NCBI GenBank assembly: GCA_017411745.1
Contig: JAFQPM010000028.1
Span: 1 to 55,259, forward strand
Origin: Clostridia bacterium
GTDB lineage: Bacteria > Bacillota > Clostridia > Oscillospirales > CAG-272
Direction: 5' to 3'
Length of the DNA: 55,259 nucleotides
Shown: positions 40,630-52,240 of the stretch, one piece after another
How positions within the stretch are numbered: the first letter of the stretch is position 1
How the letters are laid out: each line of letters opens with the position of its first letter
Position numbers and translations under genes: made by a program
The notes under the pieces: model-generated
Seen by the model: the letters and a program-made list of their open reading frames with translations, nothing else
What the model was told of the DNA's origin: nothing
Databases searched by the model: none

Positions 40630-40658
40630 AGTATAACATAATAAGACAAATATTGCAA
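40630..40658 (-). promoter_or_regulatory. promoter of the DUF5722-araC operon
   Basis: Minus strand TTGCAA (40658-40653), 17-bp spacer, TATACT (40635-40630). The palindrome CTGATATCAG (40622-40631) overlaps the edge of the -10 and could be an operator. The rest of the gap, 40660-40941, is AT-rich with no gene seen. Confidence 0.6.
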
Positions 40659-40941
40659 TATATTTTTTGCTTTAATTCAAAAAATCGCAGGTAAAAAACA
40701 GGAATTTTACATATACGTCAAAAAGTTTTGCGATTGTTTGAAGAAATCAGAGTCTATTATGTTATTTTGCTGAAAAGTGATATCAACAAGACGATTTTTG
40801 CTATTTGGCTCTTTCGGCGCTCTTGCTTGCATGCGGTATTCTGGTTTTGTCGATTATTTTGAATTTGTTTAGTAAATATTACCGTTTATTTATGAATTGT
40901 ACAGAATATTTTTTGAGATCAAAGAATAAGTCTTTTTTTCG

Positions 40942-40970
40942 TTGACAAATTGCCGTCGGTGTAGTATAAT
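40942..40970 (+). promoter_or_regulatory. sigma-A promoter of the transketolase genes
   Basis: TTGACA (40942-40947), 17-bp spacer, TATAAT (40965-40970): a full consensus match. Confidence 0.92.
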
Positions 40971-41006
40971 TAAAAAGGAAATAATAAACTCCGAAAGGAC
41001 ATTGAT

Positions 41007-41840
41007 ATGGAAAACGTAAGAATTAAGGAATTGTCGCAGATAGCTGCCAAGATCCGTCTCGGCGTTATCGAGGCTACACACGCGGCAGGCGCGGGTCATC
41101 CCGGCGGATCGCTCTCGATCGCAGATATTCTCGCCTACCTCTATTTTGAGGAAATGAACGTGTCGGTCGACGACCCCAAGAACGAGGACAGAGACAGGCT
41201 CGTGCTCTCCAAGGGTCACACCGCCCCTGCGCTTTACAGCGCGCTGGCTCTTAAGGGATTTTTCCCCTTTGAAGAGCTCAAGACTCTCCGTCAGCACGAC
41301 AGCCGTCTTCAGGGTCACCCCGATATGAAGGGTATTCCCGGTGTTGATATGACGACAGGCTCGCTCGGTCTCGGTATCTCCGCGGCTTGCGGTATGGCGC
41401 TTGCGGGCAAGCTCAACAAGAAGGATTACAGAGTTTACGCCATCATCGGAGACGGTGAAAGTGAGGAGGGTCAGGTTTGGGAGGCTTCTATGTTTGCCAA
41501 CCACTACAAGCTTGACAATCTCTGCGTGATCCTCGACTATAACAAGCTTCAGATCGACGGTCCCGTTGCCGACGTTATCGGTCCCGCTCCCTTTGAGAGC
41601 AAGCTCGAGGCGTTCGGATACAACGTAATCACGATCGACGGACACAATTTTGAAGAGATCGAAAAGGCGTTCAACGACGCGAAGGCTTGCAAGGGAAGAC
41701 CCACCGCCATCGTGGCAAACACGACGAAGGGCAAGGGCGTTTCCTTTATGGAAAACAAGGTAAACTGGCACGGCAACGCGCCCAAGGATCCCGACTACGC
41801 GATAGCGGTCGAGGAGCTTAACGCACAGATCGGAGGTTAA
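41007..41840 (+). CDS. transketolase, N-terminal (ThDP-binding) subunit
   Basis: A 277-residue half-enzyme of the non-oxidative pentose phosphate pathway. It has the substrate/ThDP elements GAGHPGGSLSIADILA and LVLSKGHTAPALY, and the thiamine diphosphate-Mg motif GDGESEEGQVWEA ending in the ILDYNKLQIDG block. The partner subunit starts 4 bp after its stop, so the two are translationally linked. Split transketolases are usual in Clostridia and archaea. GAAAGGAC precedes ATG 41007. Confidence 0.95.
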   Translation: MENVRIKELSQIAAKIRLGVIEATHAAGAGHPGGSLSIADILAYLYFEEMNVSVDDPKNEDRDRLVLSKGHTAPALYSALALKGFFPFEELKTLRQHDSRLQGHPDMKGIPGVDMTTGSLGLGISAACGMALAGKLNKKDYRVYAIIGDGESEEGQVWEASMFANHYKLDNLCVILDYNKLQIDGPVADVIGPAPFESKLEAFGYNVITIDGHNFEEIEKAFNDAKACKGRPTAIVANTTKGKGVSFMENKVNWHGNAPKDPDYAIAVEELNAQIGG

Positions 41841-41844
41841 CGTA

Positions 41845-42777
41845 ATGGCAGATAAGATTGCAACAAGAGAAGCTTACGGCAAGGCGCTCGTTGAGCTTGC
41901 GGATAAATATGATTACGTGGTGCTCGATGCCGATCTTGCAGAGGCAACGAAAACCGTGATGTTTAAAAAGGCGTATCCCGACAGATTCTTCGATTGCGGA
42001 ATCGCAGAGGGAAATATGATCTCTGTTGCGGCAGGTCTCGCTGCGGCAGGCAAGATGGCTTTTGCCTCCTCCTTTGCGATGTTTGCGGCAGGCAGAGCGT
42101 TTGAGCAGGTGAGAAACAGCATTGGTTATCCTCATCTTAACGTAAAGATCGGCGCGACTCACGCGGGTATTACGGTCGGCGAGGACGGTGCGACTCATCA
42201 GTGTCTTGAGGATATTGCTCTTATGAGAACTATTCCCGGAATGACGGTCATCAATCCTGCGGATGCAGTTGAAGCAAAAGCGGCGGTTGAGGCGGCTATG
42301 CAGACCTACGGTCCTTTCTATCTGAGATTCGGCAGATTTGCTTGTCCTGTCGTCACCGAGGGACACAAGTTTGAGGTTGGCAAGGGTATGCAGCTTCGCG
42401 ACGGCAAGGACGTTACCATTATTGCTACCGGCTTTATGGTACATCTTGCGCTTGAGGCAGCAGAGACACTTGCGGCAGAGGGAATTGATGCGAGAGTTAT
42501 TAATATTCACACCATCAAGCCTCTTGACAAGGAGATCATTCTGAAGGCTGCGAAGGAGACAGGTGCGATCGTTACTGCCGAGGAGCACAGCATTATTGGC
42601 GGTCTTGGCTCTGCGGTTGCGGAGACCATATGCGAGGGTTGCCCCGTTCCTATGCTTCGCGTTGGCGTTGAGGACAGATTCGGAAAATCCGGAAAGGTGC
42701 CTCCGCTGCTTGAGGAGTACGGCTTGACTGCGGCGAATATTGCTGATAAGGTCAGAGCGGTTGTTGGGATGAAATAA
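41845..42777 (+). CDS. transketolase, C-terminal (pyrimidine-binding) subunit
   Basis: A 310-residue partner to the N-terminal half. It has the pyrimidine-binding FDCGIAEGNMISVAAGLA with the catalytic Glu, the THAGITVGEDGATHQCLEDI loop, and the C-terminal IGGLGSAVAETICEG domain. GGAGG precedes ATG 41845, inside the end of the upstream gene. Together the pair moves two-carbon units between sugar phosphates. Confidence 0.95.
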   Translation: MADKIATREAYGKALVELADKYDYVVLDADLAEATKTVMFKKAYPDRFFDCGIAEGNMISVAAGLAAAGKMAFASSFAMFAAGRAFEQVRNSIGYPHLNVKIGATHAGITVGEDGATHQCLEDIALMRTIPGMTVINPADAVEAKAAVEAAMQTYGPFYLRFGRFACPVVTEGHKFEVGKGMQLRDGKDVTIIATGFMVHLALEAAETLAAEGIDARVINIHTIKPLDKEIILKAAKETGAIVTAEEHSIIGGLGSAVAETICEGCPVPMLRVGVEDRFGKSGKVPPLLEEYGLTAANIADKVRAVVGMK

Positions 42778-42832
42778 GGCGTTCGACTTTATTGCTTGTC
42801 ACAACAACATAAAAAAAGAGGATACGAAATAA

Positions 42833-43396
42833 ATGAAAAAGCATACACAAAAAATCGCCCAAATAACTGTTGCTTCGCTCATATCTACGATCATATACAT
42901 ATTCACCATTGGCATCGTATCAATGCTCTTGCAAAGTGTTGCCGAAGACTTTATGAATGCTTCCGGTATCTTGTGGATAACTTCATTATTGTTTGTCGTT
43001 GTTTTTTCCTTATCACTAATCAATACATTGTATAGAAAAAACGACAATGGGGAGAAAATCGCACTCGAAGACTATAAAACAGGATATATAGGCGTTATAA
43101 ATGATATCAAATTGTTGTTTAAACGCGAAATTAACTTGTTATATTATTTTTTGTTTATTAATGGCGCATGCTGGATTATAACATATATTGATAAGCTGAT
43201 TTCTGCCAAAAAAACCTTTTCAGCAATATTTCTTATCTATTATCCTCTGAATTGTCTTAGCGTTGTACTTCCTACTTGGTTAAACAGTGTATTGGCATAT
43301 GCGTTGGGCTCAATTTTGTGTTATGCTATTTATCTTTTGACTTATGCGCTTGTTCGTAAAAAATGGCACAAGAAATGGACCGCTAAAGAAAAGTAA
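42833..43396 (+). CDS. unrecognised five-helix membrane protein
   Basis: A 187-residue membrane protein with about five hydrophobic segments (~10-33, 45-63, 104-120, 127-148, 155-172) and a basic C-terminus (KKWHKKWTAKEK). No family is recognised. It uses AT-rich codons and stands out from the transketolase genes upstream, which suggests recent gain or weak selection. GAGGA lies 10 nt before ATG 42833, and a terminator follows at 43463-43504. It may be read through from the transketolase promoter. Confidence 0.72.
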   Translation: MKKHTQKIAQITVASLISTIIYIFTIGIVSMLLQSVAEDFMNASGILWITSLLFVVVFSLSLINTLYRKNDNGEKIALEDYKTGYIGVINDIKLLFKREINLLYYFLFINGACWIITYIDKLISAKKTFSAIFLIYYPLNCLSVVLPTWLNSVLAYALGSILCYAIYLLTYALVRKKWHKKWTAKEK

Positions 43397-43462
43397 AAAT
43401 GTTTCGTGAACCTAAGTTGTTTGCAAAATCGCGAATTCGAGCATATACGGAACAAAAAATTG

Positions 43463-43504
43463 AAAAGAGAAGCATCAAAAAGTGAGGATGCTTCTCTTTT
43501 TTTG
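43463..43504 (+). terminator. intrinsic terminator before rpoB
   Basis: A 14-bp stem (AAAAGAGAAGCATC at 43463-43476 with 43487-43500), 10-nt loop and T run. Confidence 0.88.
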
Positions 43505-43554
43505 CGCTTTTTCAAAAAAATATTAAAAAATTTTAATTTTTTCCAATTTTCCTC

Positions 43555-43583
43555 TTGACAAGCTTGACTTTAGGTGATATAAT
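43555..43583 (+). promoter_or_regulatory. sigma-A promoter of rpoBC
   Basis: TTGACA (43555-43560), 17-bp spacer, TATAAT (43578-43583). The leader to the rpoB start is about 130 nt. Confidence 0.92.
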
Positions 43584-43602
43584 ATTAAACTGCATTATAA
43601 TC

Positions 43603-43680
43603 GCTTGTACTGCCCATTTTTGAGTACAAGCCAGTCAGAATTTGACAAAATCCGTCTTTTTTGTATGGGTTTGTCCAAGT
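43603..43680 (+). promoter_or_regulatory. structured rpoB leader
   Basis: GCTTGTACT (43603-43611) pairs with AGTACAAGC (43623-43631), and TTTGACAAAATCC (43637-43649) can pair with GGGTTTGTCC (43669-43678). These hairpins lie between the promoter and rpoB and could form an attenuator, but no U tract follows the second stem. Confidence 0.4.
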
Positions 43681-43716
43681 TCGGATCATAATTCTTTGAA
43701 TGGAGTGATTGATTTA

Positions 43717-46700
43717 ATGGTCAATGTAAAAGAGCAAAAACTCGGAAAAAACACGAGAATGTCCTTTTCCCGTTCACGATTCAATCTGGAGCTTCCCAAC
43801 CTCGTTGAGATCCAGACTAAATCCTTTGAATGGTTCCTTAAGGAAGGACTCATGGAAGTGTTGCGTGACGTTTCCCCTATCACCGACTACTCGGGTAATC
43901 TTTCGATAGACTTCATTTCTTATTCTATCGATACCAAGCCCAAGTATCCCGTTGAGGAGTGCAAGGAGCGTGACGTTAACTATGCTGCGCCCCTGAAGGT
44001 AAACGTTCGTCTTACCAACAAGCAGGCTGGCGACGTGAAATATTCCGATATCTATCTCGGCGATTTCCCTCTTATGACCGAAAACGGCACCTTCGTTATC
44101 AACGGTGCAGAAAGAGTTATAGTTTCCCAGCTTGTCCGTTCGCCCGGTATGTACTATTCCTCCGAGGTAGACAAGACAGGTAAAAAGACCTACGCGGCTC
44201 AGGTAATTCCTTACAGAGGCGCTTGGCTCGAATATGAAAGCGATATCAACGGAGTTATGTATGTTCGTATAGACAAGAACCGCAAGCTCCCCCTTACCGT
44301 TCTCGTTCGCGCTCTCGGTCTTACACATAGAGAGGATATCTTTAAGCTGTTCGGCGAGGATGCTCGTCTTATCGCTACGCTCGAAAAGGACGAGAGCGAG
44401 AGACTTGCTGCTGAAAACGGCACCGATCCCTCCATTGAATCCCTTAAGGAGATCTACAAGAAGCTCCGTCCCGGCGAGCCTCCCCTGGTTGAGTCCGCAC
44501 AGCAGCTTCTTCACAATCTTTTCTTCGACGCAAGAAGATACGACATCTACAACGTTGGACGCTACAAGTTCAACAGCAAGATGGCTATTCATTCGAGAAT
44601 CGAGAACCGCAAGCTCGCAGAGGACGTTGTAAGCGTTCTTACCGGCGAGGTCCTTTACGAGAAGGGAACCGTGCTCTCTCCCGAGATGGCTATGGCTGTT
44701 GAAAACAACGGAGTCAACGAGGTTTCGATCGAGCTTGAAAACGGTGATATAATAAAGGTAGTTTCCAACAACACCATTCCCGCGGAGTGCGTGCTCGGAT
44801 TCGATCTCGCAGATTGCGGAATCACCGAAAAGGTCAGCCTCCCCGTGCTTCGTGAGATCATCGAGGCTTGCGAGGGCGACGTTGACGCTATCAAGGAAAT
44901 GGCGAAGGAAAGAGTTGCAGAGCTTTGTCCCAAGCACATTACCGTTGATGATATCTTCGCGACTGTCAGCTACCTTCTCAACCTGACACACGACGTTGGT
45001 GTGGTTGACGATATAGACCACCTCGGAAACAGACGCGTTCGTTCCGTGGGCGAGCAGCTCCAGAACCAGATGCGTATCGGTTTCTCGAGAATGGATAAGA
45101 TAGTAAAGGAAAGAATGACCACTCAGGACAACGAGAAGCTGACCCCTCAGGCGCTGATCAACACCCGTCCTGTTGCTACTGCGATCCGCGAGTTCTTCGG
45201 ATCGAGCCAGCTTTCTCAGTTCATGGACCAGAACAACCCGCTTGCAGAGCTTACTCACAAGCGCCGTCTTTCCGCGCTCGGTCCCGGAGGTCTTTCGCGT
45301 GACCGCGCTTCCTTCGACGTCCGTGACGTTCACTACACACACTACGGCCGTATGTGTCCTATCGAGACCCCCGAAGGTCCTAACATCGGTCTTATCTCCT
45401 ATCTTACGACCTATGCCCGCATCAGCGACTACGGATTCATCGAGGCTCCTTACCGCAAGGTAGTTCATATCCCCGGTGAAAACGGAACTGTTGAGCACAA
45501 GGTAACCGACGAGGTCGTTTATATGACCGCAGACGAGGAGGACAAGTACATCGTTGCTCAGGGTAACGAGCCTCTTGACGACGAAGGACACTTCATCAAC
45601 AAGAAGATCACCGCCCGCGACAAGACCGAGATCATGGAGGTTGACGTTTCCAGAGTCGACTTTATGGACGTTTCGCCTAAGATGGTCGTTTCGGTTGCTA
45701 CCGCGTGCATACCCTTCCTTGAGAACGACGATAACTCCCGTGCACTTATGGGATCGAACATGCAGAAGCAGGCAGTTCCGCTTCTCATTACCGATTCTCC
45801 TATCGTTGGTACGGGTATGGAATATAAGGCTGCGGTCGACTCGGGCGTAGTCGTTGTTGCCAAATATGCAGGTACCGTTGAAAGAGTCGATGCAAACAGC
45901 ATCACTATCGTAAGAGACGACGGACACAAGGACGTTTATTCTCTGATCAAGTTCAAGAGAAGCAACCAGTCCAACTGCGTTAACCAGAAGCCTATCGTTA
46001 AGCGCGGCCAGAGAGTTGAAGAGGGAGAGGTCATCGCAGACGGTCCCGCTACTTACAACGGCGAGGTATCGCTCGGTAAGAACGCTCTCATCGGATTTAT
46101 GACCTGGGAAGGTTATAACTACGAGGACGCAGTTCTTCTTAACGAAAAGCTCGTAAGAGATGACGTTTACACATCTATTCATATTGAAGAATATACACAC
46201 GAGGCTCGTGACACCAAGCTCGGTCCGGAAGAGATCACTCGCGAGATCCCCAACGTCGGCGACGACGCACTTAAGGATCTTAACGCAGAGGGTATCGTAA
46301 AGAAGGGAACCGAGGTAAGAGCCGGCGACATTCTCGTTGGTAAGATCACTCCTACGGGAGAGACCGAGCTCACAGCTGAAGAAAGATTGCTCCGCGCGAT
46401 CTTCGGTGAGAAGGCGAGAGAAGTTCGTGATACATCTCTCCGTGTTCCTCACGGTGAGTCCGGTGTCGTTGTTGACGTAAGAGTATTCTCCCACGAGGCA
46501 GGCGACGAGCTTCCCGCGGGCGTCAACAAGGTAGTTAAGCTTTACATCGCACAGAAGAGAAAGATCTCCGTTGGAGATAAGATGGCAGGTCGTCACGGTA
46601 ACAAGGGTGTCGTATCCCGCATCCTTCCTCCCGAGGATATGCCATTCCTTCCCGACGGTACTCCTCTTGACATCTGTCTTAATCCTCTGGGCGTTCCTTC

Positions 46701-47652
46701 CCGAATGAACATCGGTCAGGTGCTTGAGGTCCACCTCGGCATCGCGGCTAAGAAGCTCGGCTGGAAGATCATGACCCCCGTATTCGACGGTGCGAACGAG
46801 CAGGATATCGCAGAGTGCTTGCGTATGGCGGGCTACTGCCGAGATCTCTTCCCCAACGAAAATCCCGAGGGCAAGGATCTTTATGAGGAGCTGGTCGGAG
46901 AGGACGGCAACAAGTCCTACCGCAAGCTTACCGAGGAGGAAAAGGCTGACAAGGATTACTGCGAAAGCCTCAGACTCAAGGAAAAGCTCAAGCTCTTCGA
47001 CGGTAAGATGAAGGTCTACGACGGTCGTACCGGCGAGCCCTTCGATAACCCCGTTACAGTTGGTATAATGTACTACCTCAAGCTCCATCACCTCGTTGAC
47101 GATAAGGTACACGCCCGTTCTAACGGTCCTTACTCTCTCGTTACACAGCAGCCTCTCGGCGGTAAAGCGCAGTTCGGCGGTCAGCGTTTCGGAGAGATGG
47201 AGGTTTGGGCTCTCGAGGCGTACGGTGCAGCTTACACGCTTCAGGAGATACTTACGGTCAAGTCCGACGATATCAACGGACGCCGCAAGGCTTACGAGGC
47301 TATCATCAAGGGTCAGAACATTCCTACCCCCGGAGTTCCCGAGTCCTTCAAGGTGCTTGTTAAGGAGCTTCAGGCTCTGGCTCTCGACGTTCGTGTATTT
47401 GATAACAACGGTGAAGAGGTCAAGCTCTCCACGCTTTGCAACGAGGACGAGGCTCCTCGCTACTCCGGAAAGCCCATGACCGATCTTTCAGAGCTCGGAT
47501 ACGTAGACACTGACGAGGATGAGCTCCGCAAGTCCTTCCAGTTTGAAGACGAGGACGGCAATCCCATAGAGCCCGACGAGGACGAGTTCATCGAGGAAGA
47601 CGACATCTTCGGCGGTGACGATTCCTACGAGGACGACTCGGATTTGTTCTAA
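43717..47652 (+). CDS. rpoB: DNA-directed RNA polymerase subunit beta
   Basis: A 1311-residue RNA polymerase subunit. The rifampicin pocket reads [19 protein letters not shown] then [12 protein letters not shown], i.e. wild type at the commonly mutated Asp, His and Ser positions. [19 protein letters not shown] and the C-terminal [19 protein letters not shown] are present, and the tail is very acidic (~1265-1311). Start ATG 43717 has TGGAG 11 nt upstream; the in-frame opening from 43642 runs through the leader. rplJ and rplL, often upstream, are absent here. Confidence 0.97.
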   Translation: MVNVKEQKLGKNTRMSFSRSRFNLELPNLVEIQTKSFEWFLKEGLMEVLRDVSPITDYSGNLSIDFISYSIDTKPKYPVEECKERDVNYAAPLKVNVRLTNKQAGDVKYSDIYLGDFPLMTENGTFVINGAERVIVSQLVRSPGMYYSSEVDKTGKKTYAAQVIPYRGAWLEYESDINGVMYVRIDKNRKLPLTVLVRALGLTHREDIFKLFGEDARLIATLEKDESERLAAENGTDPSIESLKEIYKKLRPGEPPLVESAQQLLHNLFFDARRYDIYNVGRYKFNSKMAIHSRIENRKLAEDVVSVLTGEVLYEKGTVLSPEMAMAVENNGVNEVSIELENGDIIKVVSNNTIPAECVLGFDLADCGITEKVSLPVLREIIEACEGDVDAIKEMAKERVAELCPKHITVDDIFATVSYLLNLTHDVGVVDDIDHLGNRRVRSVGEQLQNQMRIGFSRMDKIVKERMTTQDNEKLTPQALINTRPVATAIREFFGSSQLSQFMDQNNPLAELTHKRRLSALGPGGLSRDRASFDVRDVHYTHYGRMCPIETPEGPNIGLISYLTTYARISDYGFIEAPYRKVVHIPGENGTVEHKVTDEVVYMTADEEDKYIVAQGNEPLDDEGHFINKKITARDKTEIMEVDVSRVDFMDVSPKMVVSVATACIPFLENDDNSRALMGSNMQKQAVPLLITDSPIVGTGMEYKAAVDSGVVVVAKYAGTVERVDANSITIVRDDGHKDVYSLIKFKRSNQSNCVNQKPIVKRGQRVEEGEVIADGPATYNGEVSLGKNALIGFMTWEGYNYEDAVLLNEKLVRDDVYTSIHIEEYTHEARDTKLGPEEITREIPNVGDDALKDLNAEGIVKKGTEVRAGDILVGKITPTGETELTAEERLLRAIFGEKAREVRDTSLRVPHGESGVVVDVRVFSHEAGDELPAGVNKVVKLYIAQKRKISVGDKMAGRHGNKGVVSRILPPEDMPFLPDGTPLDICLNPLGVPSRMNIGQVLEVHLGIAAKKLGWKIMTPVFDGANEQDIAECLRMAGYCRDLFPNENPEGKDLYEELVGEDGNKSYRKLTEEEKADKDYCESLRLKEKLKLFDGKMKVYDGRTGEPFDNPVTVGIMYYLKLHHLVDDKVHARSNGPYSLVTQQPLGGKAQFGGQRFGEMEVWALEAYGAAYTLQEILTVKSDDINGRRKAYEAIIKGQNIPTPGVPESFKVLVKELQALALDVRVFDNNGEEVKLSTLCNEDEAPRYSGKPMTDLSELGYVDTDEDELRKSFQFEDEDGNPIEPDEDEFIEEDDIFGGDDSYEDDSDLF

Positions 47653-47664
47653 TTAGTTATTAAT

Positions 47665-47689
47665 ACCTCGGCGGATCTTCCGCCGAGGT
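47665..47689. repeat. hairpin between rpoB and rpoC
   Basis: A perfect 11-bp stem ACCTCGGCGGA (47665-47675) with 47679-47689 and a TCT loop, no T run. It is more likely a processing or stabilising hairpin than a terminator, since rpoC needs the rpoB promoter. Confidence 0.7.
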
Positions 47690-47735
47690 GAAAGAACAAA
47701 ATTATTAATTACAGATTACAGTTAGGAGAACAGCT

Positions 47736-50700
47736 GTGGAACATAATGAATTTTCATCTATAAAAATAGGTCTGGCATCTCCGGAAATGATCAGAGAATG
47801 GTCTTATGGCGAGGTAACCAAGCCTGAGACCATAAACTACAGAACTCTCAAGGCTGAGGTTGGAGGTCTTTTCTGTGAGCGCATCTTTGGTCCTCAGAAG
47901 GACGGAGCTTGTGCGTGCGGAAAATACAAGAACTCTCACTCCAAGGAGGTCCGCAAGTGCGAAAAGTGCGGAGTTGACGTCACCACGAAGAAGGTAAGAC
48001 GTGAGAGAATGGGTCACATCGAGCTTGCAGCTCCCGTTTCTCACATCTGGTATCTTAAGACCATTCCTTCCAAGATGGCATTGATACTTGATATGTCACC
48101 CAAGCAGCTTGAGCAGGTGCTTTACTTCGCAGAAAACGTAGTTCTCGATCCCGGTGCTACTCCTCTTGTAGCCGGAACCGTCCTTTCGGAGAAGCAGTAC
48201 ATGGAATACCGCGAGATGTACGAGGATGAATTCCGTGTTGGAATGGGCGCTGCCGCTATTAAGGAGCTTCTTGCCAACATTGACGTTGAGGCTCTCGCGA
48301 TCGAACTTAAGAACGAGCTCATCACCGCGGCGGGTCAGAAGAAAGCTCGTCTTATCAAGAGACTTGAGGTAGTTGAATCCTTCAGAAAGTCGGGCAATAA
48401 GCTCGAGTGGATGATCCTTGACACCATTCCCGTACTTCCTCCGGACATTCGTCCTATGGTTCAGCTCGACGGCGGGCGCTTCGCTTCCTCCGACCTTAAC
48501 GAGCTTTACAGAAGAGTTATCAGCCGTAACAACCGTCTTAAGAAGCTCCTCGAGACCAAAACTCCCGAGATCGTCGTAAGAAACGAGAAGAGAATGCTTC
48601 AGGAAGCGGTAGATGCTCTTATCGATAACGGCCGTCACGGAAAGGCTGTCACCGGTTCATCCAACCGCGCGTACAAGTCTCTCTCCGAGATGCTCCGCGG
48701 TAAGCAGGGACGTTTCCGTCAGAACCTGCTCGGTAAGCGTGTCGACTATTCCGGTCGTTCGGTTATCGTCGTAGGTCCTTCACTTAAGATCTATCAGTGC
48801 GGTCTTCCCAGAGAGATGGCACTTGAGCTCTTCAAGCCCTTCGTTGTCAAGAGACTTACCGAAATGGGTAAGGCTACCAACGTCAAGGACGCTCAGAAGA
48901 AGATAGAAAGAGTACATCCCGACGTTTGGGATGCACTCGAAAACGTTATTAAAGAGCATCCCGTGCTCCTCAACCGTGCGCCCACTCTTCACCGTCTGTC
49001 TATTCAGGCGTTCGAGCCCGTTCTGGTTGAAGGTCGCGCGATCAAGCTTCATCCTCTGGTATGTACCGCGTTCAACGCAGACTTCGACGGCGACCAGATG
49101 CCTGTTCACGTTCCGCTTTCCGCAGAAGCCCAGGCAGAGGCAAGATTCCTTATGCTCTCCGCTAACAACCTCTTGAAGCCCATGGACGGCCGTGCCGTTG
49201 CAACTCCTACTCAGGATATGATCCTCGGCTCTTACTACCTCACTATGATGAAGGAAGGCGAGCCCGGTGAGGGAAGTGCATTCAAGGACTACGACGAGGC
49301 TGTTATGGCTTACGAAAACGGCGTTATCGGACTCCACTCCAAGATCAAGGTCAGAGTTGAGAAGGAGATCGATGGCGTTATGAAGTCCAAGGTCATAGAC
49401 ACCACTCTTGGACGCCTTATATTCAACAAGCCTCTTCCTCAGGACCTCGGCTTCGTTGACAGAAGCAACCCCGATAACCAGTTTAAGCTTGAGATCGAAT
49501 TCGTAGTTAAGAAGAAGCAGCTTGGTCAGATCATTGACTACTGTATCAAGAAGCACGGAAGCGCAGTCTGCGCGAACATGCTCGACGAGATCAAGGCTAT
49601 GGGCTATAAGTATTCTACCAGAGCTTCCTTCTCGATCTCGGTTTACGATATGACCATTCCTTCCGAAAAGAAGGATCATCTCGCACAGGCGCAGAAGGAT
49701 GTTGATAAGATCTCCAAGCACTTTATGCGAGGCGAGCTTTCCGAAGAGGAAAGATACACCTCGGTCATCAGAATCTGGAACGACACCACCGAAAAGGTCA
49801 CCGAGGCACTCAACGCTTCCTTCTCGACCTATAACCCGATCAAGATCATGGCGGACTCCGGTGCCCGTGGTTCTATGACTCAGATGCGTCAGCTTGCCGG
49901 TATGCGTGGACTTATGTTCTCTGCAACAGGTAAGACGATGGAGATCCCGATCAAGTCAAACTTCCGCGAAGGTCTTAACATCACCGAGTACTTTATGGGT
50001 GCTCGTTCCTCGCGTAAATCCCTTTCCGATACCGCGCTTCGTACCGCAGACTCGGGTTACCTTACCCGTCGTCTCGTTGACGTTGCTCAGGAAGTCATCA
50101 TCAGAGAAGAAAAGTGCGACACCACCAAGGGCGCTTGGGTCAACGAGATCCTCGATGATAAGAACGTTCTTGAGCCGCTTCAGGACAGAATCGTCGGTCG
50201 TTACACTATGGGTCCCGTTATCCATCCCGAGACCGGTGAGATCATCGTTGACGATGACGTTATGATCTCCGACGAGATGGCTGATAAGATCGTTAAGGCA
50301 GGTATCGACAAGGTTTATATCAGAACAGTTATTCAGTGTCATGCAAAGCACGGTATCTGTGCTCACTGTTACGGCGCCGACCTCGCATCCGGCAAGCCCG
50401 TTAATATCGGTGAAGCAGTAGGTATCATCGCTGCGCAGTCTATCGGTGAGCCCGGTACTCAGCTTACGATGCGTACGTTCCACTCCGGTGGTGTCGCAGG
50501 AAGCGATATTACCCAGGGTCTTCCCCGTGTTGAAGAGTTGTTTGAGGCAAGACAGCCCAAGCGCGCTGCTATCATGGCAGAGCAGGCAGGTACCGTTCAC
50601 GTACAGCCCGGCGACGTTCCCGGCATGAACGTGCTCACGATCCATGCAGACAACGCCAACGGAGAATTCACTACTCAGGATTACAAGAAGATCGACGTTC

Positions 50701-51356
50701 CTTACGGTACTCGTCTTGCTATCAACGACGGTGACCACGTTGAAGTCGGTGACGCACTCACCGAGGGCAACAAGGCTCCCGCTGATATTATGAGAATTCT
50801 TGGTCTTGACGCAGTTTACGAGTACGTTATCAAGGAAACCCAGAAGGTTTACCGTTCTCAGTCCTGTAACGTTAACGATAAGCACATCGAGATCATCGCT
50901 CGTCAGATGACCAGAAAGATCAGGGTAGAGGACAGCGGAGATACGGATATGCTGCTCGGAGCTATGGTCGATATGGTTGATTTCGAAGAAGAAAACAACA
51001 AGATCAAGGCAAGAGTTGCCGCAGGTGAAGAAGAGCTCAAGGAGGCTGTTGGCGCTCCCGTGCTCCTCGGTATCACCAAGGCATCCCTGCAGACCGAATC
51101 CTTCCTCTCTGCAGCATCCTTCCAGGAGACAACAAGAGTTCTTACTGAGGCGGCTATCAGAGGTAAGGTCGACAATCTGCTCGGTCTTAAGGAAAACGTT
51201 ATTATCGGTAAGCTGATCCCTGCCGGAACAGGTATGGGTTGCTACCATAACATCGATGTTTCCAAGGCAGATGATCCCGAGACCGATCCCGAAGGCAACG
51301 GCGTTGTTGCTGACGCAGATCCTCAGGAAACTCCTGCAGAGTCTGAAGCAGTTTGA
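47736..51356 (+). CDS. rpoC: DNA-directed RNA polymerase subunit beta'
   Basis: A 1206-residue catalytic subunit. The zinc knuckle [12 protein letters not shown] is near residues 58-75 and the Mg-binding NADFDGD at 447-453. The second zinc site shows as [13 protein letters not shown], and [19 protein letters not shown] belongs to the trigger-loop region. Start is GTG 47736 with AGGAGA 6 nt upstream. The tail beyond ~1175 is acidic and Pro-rich. The gap to rpoB is 83 bp. Confidence 0.97.
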   Translation: MEHNEFSSIKIGLASPEMIREWSYGEVTKPETINYRTLKAEVGGLFCERIFGPQKDGACACGKYKNSHSKEVRKCEKCGVDVTTKKVRRERMGHIELAAPVSHIWYLKTIPSKMALILDMSPKQLEQVLYFAENVVLDPGATPLVAGTVLSEKQYMEYREMYEDEFRVGMGAAAIKELLANIDVEALAIELKNELITAAGQKKARLIKRLEVVESFRKSGNKLEWMILDTIPVLPPDIRPMVQLDGGRFASSDLNELYRRVISRNNRLKKLLETKTPEIVVRNEKRMLQEAVDALIDNGRHGKAVTGSSNRAYKSLSEMLRGKQGRFRQNLLGKRVDYSGRSVIVVGPSLKIYQCGLPREMALELFKPFVVKRLTEMGKATNVKDAQKKIERVHPDVWDALENVIKEHPVLLNRAPTLHRLSIQAFEPVLVEGRAIKLHPLVCTAFNADFDGDQMPVHVPLSAEAQAEARFLMLSANNLLKPMDGRAVATPTQDMILGSYYLTMMKEGEPGEGSAFKDYDEAVMAYENGVIGLHSKIKVRVEKEIDGVMKSKVIDTTLGRLIFNKPLPQDLGFVDRSNPDNQFKLEIEFVVKKKQLGQIIDYCIKKHGSAVCANMLDEIKAMGYKYSTRASFSISVYDMTIPSEKKDHLAQAQKDVDKISKHFMRGELSEEERYTSVIRIWNDTTEKVTEALNASFSTYNPIKIMADSGARGSMTQMRQLAGMRGLMFSATGKTMEIPIKSNFREGLNITEYFMGARSSRKSLSDTALRTADSGYLTRRLVDVAQEVIIREEKCDTTKGAWVNEILDDKNVLEPLQDRIVGRYTMGPVIHPETGEIIVDDDVMISDEMADKIVKAGIDKVYIRTVIQCHAKHGICAHCYGADLASGKPVNIGEAVGIIAAQSIGEPGTQLTMRTFHSGGVAGSDITQGLPRVEELFEARQPKRAAIMAEQAGTVHVQPGDVPGMNVLTIHADNANGEFTTQDYKKIDVPYGTRLAINDGDHVEVGDALTEGNKAPADIMRILGLDAVYEYVIKETQKVYRSQSCNVNDKHIEIIARQMTRKIRVEDSGDTDMLLGAMVDMVDFEEENNKIKARVAAGEEELKEAVGAPVLLGITKASLQTESFLSAASFQETTRVLTEAAIRGKVDNLLGLKENVIIGKLIPAGTGMGCYHNIDVSKADDPETDPEGNGVVADADPQETPAESEAV

Positions 51357-51377
51357 TCAAATTAATCATTTTTTAAG

Positions 51378-51424
51378 AAAATTCCCTCGCAAATCCACAA
51401 AAATGGCTTTGGCGAGGGAATTTT
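51378..51424 (+). terminator. intrinsic terminator after rpoC
   Basis: AAAATTCCCTCGC (51378-51390) pairs with GCGAGGGAATTTT (51412-51424) around a 21-nt loop; T-rich 3' arm. Confidence 0.75.
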
Positions 51425-51496
51425 GACTAATAATGCTCATTGATGTTTTTAGTTTTTGTGCAAAACAGAGAAATTTTTAACTATTTCTTATGACTC

Positions 51497-51525
51497 TTGA
51501 CAAAAATTCGCGTCAATGATATAAT
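51497..51525 (+). promoter_or_regulatory. sigma-A promoter of the rpsL-rpsG-fusA operon
   Basis: TTGACA (51497-51502), 17-bp spacer, TATAAT (51520-51525). The ~118-nt leader carries a dyad around CAGATACGCAA/TTGCGTCTG (51577-51600). Confidence 0.92.
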
Positions 51526-51643
51526 TAGTTGGTGTGCAAATTCCCGAACAAGGGGATTTTGCGCTCTTTCGACGGCAGATACGCAATCTTTTGCGTCTGT
51601 AATATAAACATTAAATCTTTTAAGAAGGAGGAAACAAGGAAGA

Positions 51644-52060
51644 ATGCCAACCTTTAACCAGCTCGTCAGACAGGGTCGTCAGGACAAGACATATAAGTCC
51701 AAGGCTCCCGTGCTTCAGGTAGGTCTCAACACTCTTACCAACAAGGCAACTGACACTCCTGCACCTCAGAAGAGAGGCGTTTGCACAAAGGTATCCACCA
51801 CCAGCCCTAAGAAGCCTAACTCCGCGCTCCGTAAGATCGCCAGAGTAAGACTTACTAACGGACTTGAGGCGACAACCTACATTCCCGGAATCGGACACAA
51901 CCTTCAGGAGCACTCTGTAGTTCTTATCAGAGGCGGAAGAGTACGTGACCTCCCCGGTGTACGTTATCACATCATTCGTGGTACACTCGATGCTCAGGGT
52001 GTAGCAAACCGTAAGCAGAGCCGTTCCAAGTACGGCGCAAAGGCTCCCAAGAAGAAATAA
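51644..52060 (+). CDS. rpsL: 30S ribosomal protein S12
   Basis: A 138-residue decoding-centre protein. [12 protein letters not shown] (Lys56, equivalent to M. tuberculosis Lys43) is standard, but the second streptomycin-linked site reads GGRVRDLPG: Arg101, where Lys88 is usual (codon CGT at 51944-51946). A ~13-residue insertion near residues 22-40 is normal for Firmicutes S12. AAGGAGG and a second AAGGAAG precede ATG 51644. It leads the str operon. Confidence 0.97.
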   Translation: MPTFNQLVRQGRQDKTYKSKAPVLQVGLNTLTNKATDTPAPQKRGVCTKVSTTSPKKPNSALRKIARVRLTNGLEATTYIPGIGHNLQEHSVVLIRGGRVRDLPGVRYHIIRGTLDAQGVANRKQSRSKYGAKAPKKK

Positions 52061-52240
52061 TTCTTGGAGATCATCGCAAACGTTCAGTTTGCAAACAACT
52101 AAAGGTAAATAATAAAGCATATTCAGCTCGTTTCGGTTATTCAATTTTAATGTTTATGTTAACCAGGCGCACGCTACAGAAGTATTGCTTTTGAGTACCT
52201 ATGATTTCATTTTTTAAATTTGATGAAGGAGGGAAGTACA

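Noticed and set aside
40660..40941. Possible small RNA gene
   Set aside because: AT-rich with no consistent fold, promoter-terminator pair or tRNA-like features beyond the transketolase promoter.
43774..47112. Very long open frame antisense to rpoB
   Set aside because: It mirrors the codon bias of rpoB, has no ribosome binding site and no recognisable domains; the sense strand is unmistakably rpoB.
47665..47689. Intrinsic terminator between rpoB and rpoC
   Set aside because: The stem has no following T run and rpoC has no separate promoter visible.
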